A stretch of 64,000 bases of DNA from NCBI RefSeq assembly GCF_049199905.1, contig NZ_JBLZPK010000012.1, positions 9,386 through 73,385 on the forward strand, in the 5' to 3' direction. The stretch's first letter is position 1; every line of letters starts with the position of its first letter. A model generated the notes under the pieces. The model was given only the letters and a program-made list of their open reading frames with translations. It made no database searches and was not told where the DNA came from. A program made the translations under genes and the position numbers. Shown here one piece after another: positions 35,500-43,179 of this stretch. The stretch is from Shinella sp032095155. Its GTDB lineage: Bacteria > Pseudomonadota > Alphaproteobacteria > Rhizobiales > Rhizobiaceae.

Positions 35500-36975
35500 T
35501 CAGGCCCCCGATGCGACGAGAAACCGGCGCAGGCGGCGGGCATGGTCGCGGCCGGCGGCGAACAGGATGTGCAGTTCGACGAGGAACGGGTGGCGCGTGG
35601 CGAGCAGCCCGATCAGCCAGCCGATGCCGGCAAGGAGGATCGCGGCGCAAAAGCCAGGCAGGCCCGCGTCTGGATGTCCGGGCAGTGCCAGCAGCACGAC
35701 CGGCCCTGCCAGCGAGAAACCGGTGACGACGGCGCTCGGCATCAGCGCCGTGAGAAGGCCAAGCAGGGAAAAGCGAACGTGGCGATGCACGAAGACGAGC
35801 GCGACCAGCATCTGGAGGGGAAGCGAGACGAACTGGCTGAGCGCCATTGCCATCACACCGTAGAGGCTGGCGGCGCAAAGGATGCCGGCGGCAAAGCAGC
35901 GCGAGACAAGGCTTGCGAGGAACGCGTCCCGGTTCCGGCCGAGCGCCAGGAGAAGCGGCCCCGTCACGATGACGGGCAGCCAGAAGACGGCGGCAAGCGC
36001 CAGAACGCGCACGACCGGCACGGCCTGCGCCCATTGCGGGCCGAGCACGATGCCCACGATCGACGGCGCGAGAAGCGAGATCAGCGCCGCACCCGGCCAG
36101 TAGAGAACCGACAGATAGGCGAGCACGCCGAGATAGGTCTTCTCGATGTCGCGCCCCTCCCGCACGCGGCTTGCCAGCGCCGGAAAGGCCATGCTGTGGA
36201 AGGCCGACATGATGATGCGGTCGGGTATGCCGCACAGGGCATTCGATCGGTTGTAGAGCGCGACCGATGTCATCGAGGCGATGCGGCCGAGGATCAGCTG
36301 CGGCACGGTCTCGTGGATGCGCTCCACCACGAGTGCGGCCCCCTTGAACAGGCCGAAGGCCAGCACCTCGCGCCAGCGCGCAAGGCCGGGGCGGAAGATC
36401 GCCCCTGCGGGGAACGGCGAACAGGCAACGGCCAGCACCGCGAGCGTGAGCGACCCCGCAAGCATGCCCCATGCGAAACTGACGGGACCGAAGCCGAGGA
36501 TGGCGAGCGCGATCGTGGCAAGCGCGGTCGTCAGCGAAACCGCCGTGCGGATGCAGGCGAGCGCGCCAAAACCCATCTCGCGCCGGAGCAGGGCGATGAC
36601 GGGCTGGGCGAGGGACTCGGCGAGCCCCGCTGCCGCAGCGAGCAAAAGGAAGAAGGAGAGGTCCGGCGCGGCATAGAAGCGGGCAACGAGGCCCGACAGG
36701 GCGACGAGGGCGGCCGCGATCACCGCGCTGACGGCGACCTGAAGCGTCAGCGCGGTGCGCAGCGCCTCGGCATCGACGGTGTTGCGCTGGATAAGGAATT
36801 CCGGCGTGACGAATTCGCGGGCGGAGAAGGCGACGACGGCGATTGCCAGACCCGTCACCGCCTCGCCGATTTCGCCCGGCGTCAGGATGCGGGCCATGAT
36901 CACCAGCACCGTGAAATTGATGAGCAGCGCGAAATACTGCTCCAGCGATGCCATCACATAAGCGCGTCGGACCAT
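35500..36975 (-). CDS. Lipopolysaccharide/repeat-unit flippase, Wzx-like (MOP superfamily)
   Basis: 491 residues from ATG at 36975 (MVRRAYVMASLEQYFALLINFTVLVIMARILTPGEIG). A 45-codon in-frame extension upstream is low-complexity and rejected. About 12-14 hydrophobic helices; the N-terminal segment with ARxLTPxExG is characteristic of Polysacc_synt family flippases. It would move the undecaprenyl-linked repeat unit to the periplasmic face. Minus-strand operon with the GT2 gene; the locus motif lies about 106 bp ahead of its start. Confidence 0.87.
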   Translation of the reverse strand: MVRRAYVMASLEQYFALLINFTVLVIMARILTPGEIGEAVTGLAIAVVAFSAREFVTPEFLIQRNTVDAEALRTALTLQVAVSAVIAAALVALSGLVARFYAAPDLSFFLLLAAAAGLAESLAQPVIALLRREMGFGALACIRTAVSLTTALATIALAILGFGPVSFAWGMLAGSLTLAVLAVACSPFPAGAIFRPGLARWREVLAFGLFKGAALVVERIHETVPQLILGRIASMTSVALYNRSNALCGIPDRIIMSAFHSMAFPALASRVREGRDIEKTYLGVLAYLSVLYWPGAALISLLAPSIVGIVLGPQWAQAVPVVRVLALAAVFWLPVIVTGPLLLALGRNRDAFLASLVSRCFAAGILCAASLYGVMAMALSQFVSLPLQMLVALVFVHRHVRFSLLGLLTALMPSAVVTGFSLAGPVVLLALPGHPDAGLPGFCAAILLAGIGWLIGLLATRHPFLVELHILFAAGRDHARRLRRFLVASGA

Positions 36976-37081
36976 GCTGCTCACGCTTTCGGGAAAGGGC
37001 TGGGGGCTTCTGGTTTCTGGGGCATGGGCTTCACTCCGCAGGTTGCAACGAGGATAGGCGCATGGCGGACGGTGGCCACTT

Positions 37082-37097
37082 GTCCATTCAGCGTAGG
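37082..37097 (-). promoter_or_regulatory. Polysaccharide-locus motif upstream of wzx
   Basis: Minus strand CCTACGCTGAATGGAC keeps CCTACGC and GGAC at the consensus spacing with a changed centre. It overlaps the stop codon of the pyruvyltransferase gene and lies about 106 bp before the flippase start at 36975, the same distance as for other copies. Confidence 0.4.
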
Positions 37098-38323
37098 GCA
37101 TCCTGTGCAAGGGGTAGGTTTTTCCCGCCGCGAGCGACCAGCACCTGTGCTAGAAGCAGGTCCTGCTGGCGGACAAGCTCCGAGCGGATCGCCGCGTTGC
37201 GGCGGGCAATCGCGCTTTCGGCGGCGGCAAGGTCGGCGAGCACGGTGTCCACCTGCCGCAGGACCTCACCGACGTCGAAGGTCTCGATATGCTGGCAGAA
37301 ATCGGCTCGGCCGAATTCGGTCATGAGCTCGTCGCTCTTTTCCGCATAGCCGAGCGACAGCGCCGGCCGGTCGAGCTTGAGGGTGCAGAGCAGGTTGTGA
37401 AAGCGCGAGACGATGGCGAGATCGACCTTCAGGATCTCATCCATGACCGCATGCAGCGAGACGGTGCGGGCGGCCGAAAGGTGGCCGTGGGTGCCGTTTT
37501 CCGGGAGGGCGGCGAGGATATCGTCGAGGGCCCGCTCATCGGATGTGTCGCCCATGAAGAGGCGCACGTCATGCCCGTCGTCGAGCAGCCGGCGCGCGAT
37601 CGCCGCGATCTTGTCCACATAGGTGCGGTAGATGGCGTCGCCGTCCGCATGGTCGCGCTCCCATCCCCGATACCGCATGACGCCGATGCCGATCGTCGCG
37701 GGTTTTTGCCGGCGCAGCTTGTCGTCGGAGCGGACGGGCTCGCGCAATCCGAAGGCGAGGTCGGGGAAACGGTGGTCCGAAGCGGTGTCGATGCCCAGGC
37801 CCTGGACGTACCGGAGGGAAAAGTCGTCGCGGTAGGAGCGGTAGCTGGCCATTCGCGCCGCGGATGTGAGGAACCATCGGCTGAGCGCGCCACGGATCGG
37901 GCCGGCGCCGATGCTGACGAAGGCGATGCGGGCGCCGCGCAGCCGTGCGGCAAGGCACCACCAATAGATGATGAACGGCCAGCCGAACGGCGTCTCCTGG
38001 AAATCGTCGAGGATGCCCGTCCCGGGGACGACCATCACATCGACGCCGCCGAGCACCCGCAGGACCGACACGAGGCCGGCGATCCGCCCATGGATCCGCC
38101 CGAGCCTTCTATCGAACCAGCGCAGCAACGGGTGGACGAAGGCCGCGCCGCGAAGGCCGGTCACCTCAAGCGCGAAGCGCTCGCCGATCGCCACGGGATT
38201 GGAGCAGATGCACAGCAGGGCCGCATCGGGGCACGCACGGCGCAGGAAGACGAGCATTGCTTCCAGCGAGCCGTCATTTCCCGAGTTTCCGGACCCGAAC
38301 TGCCCGAGCAAGGCGATCTTCAT
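37088..38323 (-). CDS. Polysaccharide pyruvyltransferase family protein
   Basis: 411 residues from ATG at 38323 (MKIALLGQFGSGNSGNDGSLEAML). N-terminal GNxGNDGS and GAGPIRGALSRWFLTSAARMASYRSYRDDFS, with the C-terminal GDTSDERALDDI and LAIVSRFHNLLCTLKLDRPALSLGYAEKSDELM, are the family pattern (compare CsaB/WcaK). It transfers pyruvate from PEP to a sugar as a ketal, giving the polymer negative charge. A possible extension up to 38770 is antisense to the GT4 gene and is rejected. Divergent from the GT4 gene at 38542; the spacer carries a motif copy. Confidence 0.9.
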   Translation of the reverse strand: MKIALLGQFGSGNSGNDGSLEAMLVFLRRACPDAALLCICSNPVAIGERFALEVTGLRGAAFVHPLLRWFDRRLGRIHGRIAGLVSVLRVLGGVDVMVVPGTGILDDFQETPFGWPFIIYWWCLAARLRGARIAFVSIGAGPIRGALSRWFLTSAARMASYRSYRDDFSLRYVQGLGIDTASDHRFPDLAFGLREPVRSDDKLRRQKPATIGIGVMRYRGWERDHADGDAIYRTYVDKIAAIARRLLDDGHDVRLFMGDTSDERALDDILAALPENGTHGHLSAARTVSLHAVMDEILKVDLAIVSRFHNLLCTLKLDRPALSLGYAEKSDELMTEFGRADFCQHIETFDVGEVLRQVDTVLADLAAAESAIARRNAAIRSELVRQQDLLLAQVLVARGGKNLPLAQDALR

Positions 38324-38431
38324 GGAATGTCCACCGCTGTCGATTGGGATCTGAAGGGATTGCCAAAGCGGCCGCACTATCGCGCCGTGACGCGGTGCGG
38401 AAAACGCGGATATTCGGCGACCAGGCCTCCG

Positions 38432-38447
38432 CCGAAAGCGGTAGGGA
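38432..38447 (-). promoter_or_regulatory. Polysaccharide-locus motif in the 38324-38541 spacer
   Basis: CCGAAAGCGGTAGG at 38432-38445 is the reverse complement of CCTACCGCTTTCGG. It sits about 108 bp upstream of the pyruvyltransferase start (minus) and about 96 bp upstream of the GT4 start (plus), so it could serve either. The rest of the 218-bp spacer shows no gene. Confidence 0.5.
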
Positions 38448-38541
38448 ACCGACCGCCTCCTGCAAAGGGCCGCTTGCGCCCTCCAAGGCCCAGCTTCCGC
38501 GACGGCGCATCCGGTTGGACAAGGGAGGCAGAGGGCCGCCC

Positions 38542-39741
38542 ATGAAGATCGCCTATTTCGTCCTGCCGCATCTCGGCGGCACCTATACCGTGTTCCGGCA
38601 CCTGCGCGCCGGCCTGGCGCCTGATGGCATCGAGCTTTGCTGGCTCGGCCTGACGCCCGCCGGGCAAGGCCTTCCCGCCGGAATGGAGCGGGAAGCCGCG
38701 TTCGGCACGCTCGTCGAGGCAACCGCTTCGGACGATGGCAAGAGCACCGCCCGCCTGATGGAGCGGGCAATCCTGGCCGGCGGCTTCGACGGCGTCGTCG
38801 TCAACGTGCTCAGCGACCGTGTGCAGACCAATATCGTGCGCTATCTTCCCCCCTATCTCCTGCGCCTTATGGTCGTGCACAACATCACGCCGGGAACCTA
38901 TGCGGCGGCGGCGGCGATCCGGCCCTATGTGCATGCGACGGTCTGCGTCTCGCAGCGCTGCCGCGACGACCTCGTAAAACGCCATCATTTCCCCGCCGGG
39001 CGCACCTTCGTCATTGCGAACGCCGTTTCCCTGGACGCCTTTCCCGCAACCGACCGGCCGGCGCGGCCGATCGGGCAGGGGCTTCGCCTCCTGTTCCTCG
39101 GGCGGATCGAGGATGCCTCGAAAGGGATCCTGTGGCTGCCCGGTATCCTGGAGCGGCTGCCTGCGTCATCGACATTGACGATCGCCGGCGATGGCCCGGA
39201 TATCAAGCGGCTGAAGGCCGTCATGCCGGGGGTGACGCCGCGCGTCGTCTATGCCGGGGCCGTCGCGGCGGATGCCGTGCCGGCGCTGCTGGCCGCCCAC
39301 GACATCTTCCTCATGCCGTCCCGTTACGAGGGCCTGCCGATGGCACTGGTGGAAGCCATGGCCGCCGGATGCGTGCCTGTCGCCTCGGCGCTTCGCGGCG
39401 TCACCGACATGATCGTGGAGAATGGACGGGACGGGTTGCTCTTTCCGGTCGGCGACACGGCAAGGGCCGCCGCTCTCGTCCGTGCGCTGGACAAGGATCG
39501 CGCGCAGCTTCACGGCCTTTCGCTCGGCGCGCGCCGCAAGGTCGCGGGCGCCTTCACGGTGGAACGCATGGCGGCGCAGTATGCGGCGGTGCTGCGCGAT
39601 ATCGCGGCAAACCCGCCGCCGCTGGCGGCCCCCCTTGCGCTGGACGGTTGGTCGATGCCGCGCGGCCTGCGGGCCGGCCTGCGCACCTTCCTGCCACGAC
39701 CCCTGAAGAACTGGCTGCGGGGCGTTCGGGAGCGGCTTTGA
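38542..39741 (+). CDS. Family 4 glycosyltransferase
   Basis: 399 residues (MKIAYFVLPHLGGTYTVFRHLRAGL). GT-B fold with LRLLFLGRIEDASKGILWLPGIL (about 178-200), LTIAGDGPD and the GT4 pattern MPSRYEGLPMALVEAMAAGCVPVASALRGVTDMI (about 254-287). The C-terminus ends with a basic FLPRPLKNWLRGVRERL. AAGGGAGGCAGAGG precedes the ATG. It is followed 30 bp later by the secreted glycosidase gene, probably in one operon. Sugar unknown. Confidence 0.9.
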   Translation: MKIAYFVLPHLGGTYTVFRHLRAGLAPDGIELCWLGLTPAGQGLPAGMEREAAFGTLVEATASDDGKSTARLMERAILAGGFDGVVVNVLSDRVQTNIVRYLPPYLLRLMVVHNITPGTYAAAAAIRPYVHATVCVSQRCRDDLVKRHHFPAGRTFVIANAVSLDAFPATDRPARPIGQGLRLLFLGRIEDASKGILWLPGILERLPASSTLTIAGDGPDIKRLKAVMPGVTPRVVYAGAVAADAVPALLAAHDIFLMPSRYEGLPMALVEAMAAGCVPVASALRGVTDMIVENGRDGLLFPVGDTARAAALVRALDKDRAQLHGLSLGARRKVAGAFTVERMAAQYAAVLRDIAANPPPLAAPLALDGWSMPRGLRAGLRTFLPRPLKNWLRGVRERL

Positions 39742-39771
39742 GCCGCGGTGCCGGCCAAAGGAGCGGATACG

Positions 39772-41115
39772 ATGCGAACCATTGCCTTTTCCATGCGGCT
39801 CTGCCTCGTGCTGCTTGCCTTGCTGGCCGGCCCTGCCGCGCCCGCCAGCGCCGAGGTACGCTTTCCGCTGCGCATCGCCGCCGCAGGCACCTATCTGGAG
39901 GACGCGGCCGGAAAGCCCTTCCTCATCACCGGCGATGCGGCCTGGTCGCTGATCTCGGACCTGCCGGCCGAAGAGGCCGACATCTACATCGCCGATCGCA
40001 AGGCGCGCGGCTTCAACACCATCTTGGTCTCGCTGATCGAGCATGAATTCGCCCGCAACGCGCCGAACAATGCCGCGGATATTCCCCCGTTCCTGGTGCC
40101 CGGCGATTTTACGCGGCCGAACGACCGCTATTTCTCCGATGCCGAACATGTGCTCGACGCCGCATTCCGGGCCGGCATGCTGGTCCTGCTGGCGCCCGCC
40201 TATGCCGGCGCGAACGGTGGGCCGCAGGGCTGGTATGCCGAGATGGCGGCCGCCGGTCCCGATGCGCTGCGCGCCTACGGGCGCTATGTTGGCAAACGCT
40301 ATGCCCGCTATCCCAATATCGTCTGGGTGCAGGGCGGCGATTACGATCCGCCGGACCGCGCGCTGGTCGAGGCGCTGGCGGAAGGCATCGCGGAGGGTGC
40401 TCCCGGTGCGATGCAGACCGTGCACGGCAACCGCGACACGACGACTGCCGCCTACTGGCCCGATGCCGGATGGCTGGCGCTCGATACGGTCTATACCTAC
40501 GAGGACGTCGCCGCCGCCGTGCAGGCGCGCTATCGCGCCGGCCCGCATCGGCCTTTCTTCCTGATCGAAGCGCGCTACGAAGGCGAGCACGGGGTGGAGG
40601 CGGCCGAGATCCGCAAGATCGCTTATGGCGCCCTCCTGTCGGGCGCGAGCGGCCAGGTCTTCGGTAACAATCCCGTCTGGCATTTCGGCGGTCCCGCGCT
40701 TTACGACACGCCCGCGGGGTGGCGTGAGGCGCTTGCCAGCCCGGGGGCTGAGAGCATCGGCCATCTGGCGGACCTGTTCGCACGTTTCGACTGGTGGAAG
40801 CTGAAGCCCGATGACGGGCGGTTCGTGCGCCATGTCGAAGGTGCGGCATCCGCCACCGCCATAACGGCCGTCGCGGGCGACGGAACCTTCGCGGTCGCTT
40901 ACATCGACGGTGCCGCCGCGATCGACCTTGATCCGTCGGTTCTTACCGCACCGGCTGGGACCATCGAATGGTACGATCCCTCGACCGGAGCTAAGCTACG
41001 GTCGGAGCCCGAAGCCGATTTGCGACGAGTGGTGGTTCCTGCATTGTCGAATGCGTCGGATGTTGAAGATTGGCTTGTAGTTTTGCGGGCGGGAAAGCGG
41101 TCGCGGAGCGAATAG
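39772..41115 (+). CDS. Secreted DUF4038-type glycoside hydrolase (apiosidase/GH140-like)
   Basis: 447 residues from ATG at 39772 (AAAGGAG 9 bases ahead; an ATG 8 codons upstream is rejected). Signal peptide about 1-28 (CLVLLALLAGPAAPASA). The mature protein has the DUF4038 pattern: YLEDAAGKPFLITGDAAWSL (42-61), GFNTILVSLIEHEF near 80, VWVQGGDYDP (catalytic-type Asp/Glu region, about 182-191) and LIEARYEGEHG near 258, then a C-terminal beta-sandwich. Such enzymes hydrolyse uncommon sugar linkages. Placement at the end of the locus suggests trimming or turnover of the exported polymer (inference). Confidence 0.83.
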   Translation: MRTIAFSMRLCLVLLALLAGPAAPASAEVRFPLRIAAAGTYLEDAAGKPFLITGDAAWSLISDLPAEEADIYIADRKARGFNTILVSLIEHEFARNAPNNAADIPPFLVPGDFTRPNDRYFSDAEHVLDAAFRAGMLVLLAPAYAGANGGPQGWYAEMAAAGPDALRAYGRYVGKRYARYPNIVWVQGGDYDPPDRALVEALAEGIAEGAPGAMQTVHGNRDTTTAAYWPDAGWLALDTVYTYEDVAAAVQARYRAGPHRPFFLIEARYEGEHGVEAAEIRKIAYGALLSGASGQVFGNNPVWHFGGPALYDTPAGWREALASPGAESIGHLADLFARFDWWKLKPDDGRFVRHVEGAASATAITAVAGDGTFAVAYIDGAAAIDLDPSVLTAPAGTIEWYDPSTGAKLRSEPEADLRRVVVPALSNASDVEDWLVVLRAGKRSRSE

Positions 41116-41533
41116 AATATTCGTCTGCCCTGCATTTTTAAAGAAAGTTTCTGCCGTCTGTTCGCTCGGTCTTCGATGTGGGAGAAGGAGTGGCTTTGCC
41201 TCACAACGATACTCGCACCACCGTGTATAGTTGCAGTTTGTCGTTCAGAAGGCCGTGAAGCTGCTGTTTAATGATCGGCTCGATCGTGTTTGAAGATAGC
41301 CGCTACCGGATGCCCTTGACGTCTACCTCGTTAGGGGGCGACGCGTAATAACGATAAAGACAACCGTGGTTCTGCGTCTCGGAAAGTAGCAAGCTGCGGC
41401 CCCTGTCATCGCAGAGCAGTCGCCCTAGCAGATGTCGATCTCGAGTGTTCGTGGCGGAGCGCCTGTTTGGCGACTGGGTTGCTGGAGCGGCTGGCATCTG
41501 GTGAAAGAGTTCGCCGTCATAACGGCCGGCGAT
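41116..41533. other. Intergenic, no supported gene
   Basis: 418 bp with lower coding quality. A 64-codon minus-strand frame ending at 41303 (containing SETQNHGCLYRYYASPP) is possible but has no ribosome site or family support. No terminator hairpin with a T run is obvious after the glycosidase gene. Confidence 0.5.
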
Positions 41534-41821
41534 TTATGGGGTGGCGGGTGCGCCGGACTTCGGGATTTCAACATCGCGCGCCAATGCCTCATCAATTTCC
41601 GCCGCCGACACCTGCAAGAACTGCCGCTTGGCAATCTTCACCGCGATTGCGGGAATCTCAAGGTGGGTACCCACTCTCCGGTAAGACGCGAAGCTCAGGC
41701 CTTCGATCAACTCCTCGTCCACGACGAGACGGTAGGTGCCGGCTTCCAGCGGTTCAACCAGGGAATTTAGGTTGAACGGGTGCATGAAAGTAATTTCGGT
41801 TTCTGTGGTTCTTTCGGTCAT
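41534..41821 (-). CDS. Small conserved-looking hypothetical protein
   Basis: 95 residues from ATG at 41821; ATG at 41785 (MHPFNLNSLVEPLEAGTYRLVVDEELIEGLSFASYRRV) is an alternative start that keeps the ordered part. Composition is that of a folded cytoplasmic protein with the pattern GTYRLVVDEELIEGLSFxxYRRVGTHLEIPA, followed by an acidic helix (AAEIDEALARDVE). I believe similar short proteins occur in other rhizobia, but this cannot be checked here. Function unknown. Confidence 0.6.
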   Translation of the reverse strand: MTERTTETEITFMHPFNLNSLVEPLEAGTYRLVVDEELIEGLSFASYRRVGTHLEIPAIAVKIAKRQFLQVSAAEIDEALARDVEIPKSGAPATP

Positions 41822-42189
41822 TTCCGTTGATTTCCAATTTGAGCCGAACCTGGAACAAGCGATCTGCCGGGTTCTGGCGGGGATATGTGCGTGAAGACCC
41901 GCATAGGCAGGCGCCTATTCCAGGCGATTTGGGTTCGCCGATCCGCCCTCATTTTCCCAGACGTCGAGACCGTTGTTACGGTTCTTGTGCAGGGATGCCT
42001 GCGAAAGAGGATATCTATCGGTGCAGATCATCGCCCCTTGTATCAGGCGAACCAGATGACGGGCTTCTCTATTCTCTACGCCAGACTTGGCGGGAAGGTT
42101 CCGGGTCTCATAGTTTGCGTCCTTGAGGATTTGCCGCAAAGCGGTTCGCTGGCGGTTTGCATCCGTCAAGGCGCCTTTGAAGACAAGGA

Positions 42190-42309
42190 TCACCATACCC
42201 ATCCCTCGATCAGGATATAGAGTATCATCGCAAGACTTGCGGCGGAGAGAGCGTATCCGATGAGGTCGGCGAAACGATGCTTGTTCTGCTGGCGGAAGAT
42301 GGAAGACAT
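42190..42309 (-). CDS. 39-residue single-span membrane protein
   Basis: MSSIFRQQNKHRFADLIGYA followed by LSAASLAMILYILIEGWVW. The ATG at 42309 is preceded by GAGGAGGACATC, a strong ribosome site at normal spacing. One hydrophobic helix (about 15-36) follows a basic N-terminus, so the N-terminus should face the cytoplasm. It is too short for most gene callers. An overlapping frame downstream (42195 to 41915, minus) might be coupled but looks weak. Function unknown. Confidence 0.6.
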   Translation of the reverse strand: MSSIFRQQNKHRFADLIGYALSAASLAMILYILIEGWVW

Positions 42310-42343
42310 GATGTCCTCCTCGCATTGGGGCCAGGGCAATCAA

Positions 42344-42821
42344 CCCTTAAACAGCAGCGCCCGTAAGATGGCTGCTGGAACAATCACAGTGAGCTGCCTC
42401 CTCTCTATTAGCAAGGAATCAATTGCGTTCGTTTGGTGGCATCCGTTGAGACTGTTGCGGTCCGGTGACGCGGTCATCTCGCTAAGTTAATGAAAATCCG
42501 TGCGGATTTGTTTTCGCCTTGGTGCTTCGATTGGAAGCGAAACCATAGATGAAATCCAGAGATATTTTTTATTTAAAAATACAAGCCAGCATTCTCATTT
42601 CTGTGCTATAGTGATTTTAAATTTAGAGCTCCACGTGTGCGCAATTTCGATGGAAATTTGCAATTACGAGCTTTGTTTTTCTCTTGATTTCAGAAGAATA
42701 TGCCGTTTTTAACGGCGATTCGTAGTTTTTTATTTTTTTGACATGGCGAAGCTTCTCGCAGATCGGGGCCGAAATCTCCGCGTCGGAGAGGCGCGCAATT
42801 CACATATCGCAAGGAGTTGTC
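42344..42821. other. AT-rich island, no gene supported
   Basis: 478 bp. The part from about 42490 to 42745 is far richer in A/T than the rest of the window and has homopolymer runs. Short frames here have no family features. A hairpin plus T tract lies near 42702-42740 and the leader of the DUF1488 gene follows. Confidence 0.55.
42702..42740 (+). terminator. Hairpin with T-rich tract
   Basis: GCCGTT-TTT-AACGGC at 42702-42716 forms a 6-bp stem with a 3-base loop, followed within about 9 bases by a T-rich run to 42738. It looks like an intrinsic terminator for plus-strand transcripts, though no gene is seen directly upstream. It may instead shape the promoter region of the DUF1488 gene. Confidence 0.4.
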
Positions 42822-43073
42822 ATGAGTCTCAGTTTTCCAAACCAAAGCCGAAGCTATGAAGAGGCTGGCAAGCGTATCCGCTTCATTGGTCATGATGGCA
42901 TGTTCGAGATCCCGTTCTTCGCGGGGTCGGACCTATTCCCGGGAGTGACATCCGAAGCCGGTTATCTCAGGGCTTTCGACGATGCCCGCGTCTCTGTCTA
43001 CAATGCCGCCCGCCGCGCCTATTCCGCCGCCCGCAAGCCGGCCTACGTCCTGACGCGCGCCGATTTCGGCTGA
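42822..43073 (+). CDS. DUF1488 domain protein
   Basis: 83 residues from ATG at 42822 with AAGGAG 5 bases ahead. The sequence MSLSFPNQSRSYEEAGKRIRFIGHDGMFEIPFF followed by YLRAFDDARVSVYNAARRAY and a C-terminal YVLTRADF is the DUF1488 pattern seen in short proteobacterial proteins. Function unknown. It is about 100 bp ahead of ndvB; co-transcription is possible but not shown. Confidence 0.78.
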   Translation: MSLSFPNQSRSYEEAGKRIRFIGHDGMFEIPFFAGSDLFPGVTSEAGYLRAFDDARVSVYNAARRAYSAARKPAYVLTRADFG

Positions 43074-43179
43074 GAGCGCCGAACACCGGAGCAGAGCTTC
43101 GGCGACCCTTCACATCCCCAGAACGATTGCCGGTTTCGCCCGGCCGGCTGCCTGGCCGCATCCGGGCAAAGGAATGATT

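Noticed and set aside
34579..37326. 915-codon plus-strand open frame
   Set aside because: Antisense to the GT2 and flippase genes; its product is highly charged and low in complexity, with no family features.
41303..41497. 64-codon minus-strand frame with SETQNHGCLYRYYASPP
   Set aside because: The phrase looks protein-like, but there is no ribosome site and no family I can name; left as unsupported.
41915..42343. 142-codon minus-strand frame; its second half could be coupled to the 39-residue protein
   Set aside because: No ribosome site of its own, no recognisable fold, and it overlaps the better-supported small gene in another frame.
42500..42712. 70-codon frame in the AT-rich island
   Set aside because: Cys/Ile/Phe-rich translation typical of random AT-rich DNA; no ribosome site.
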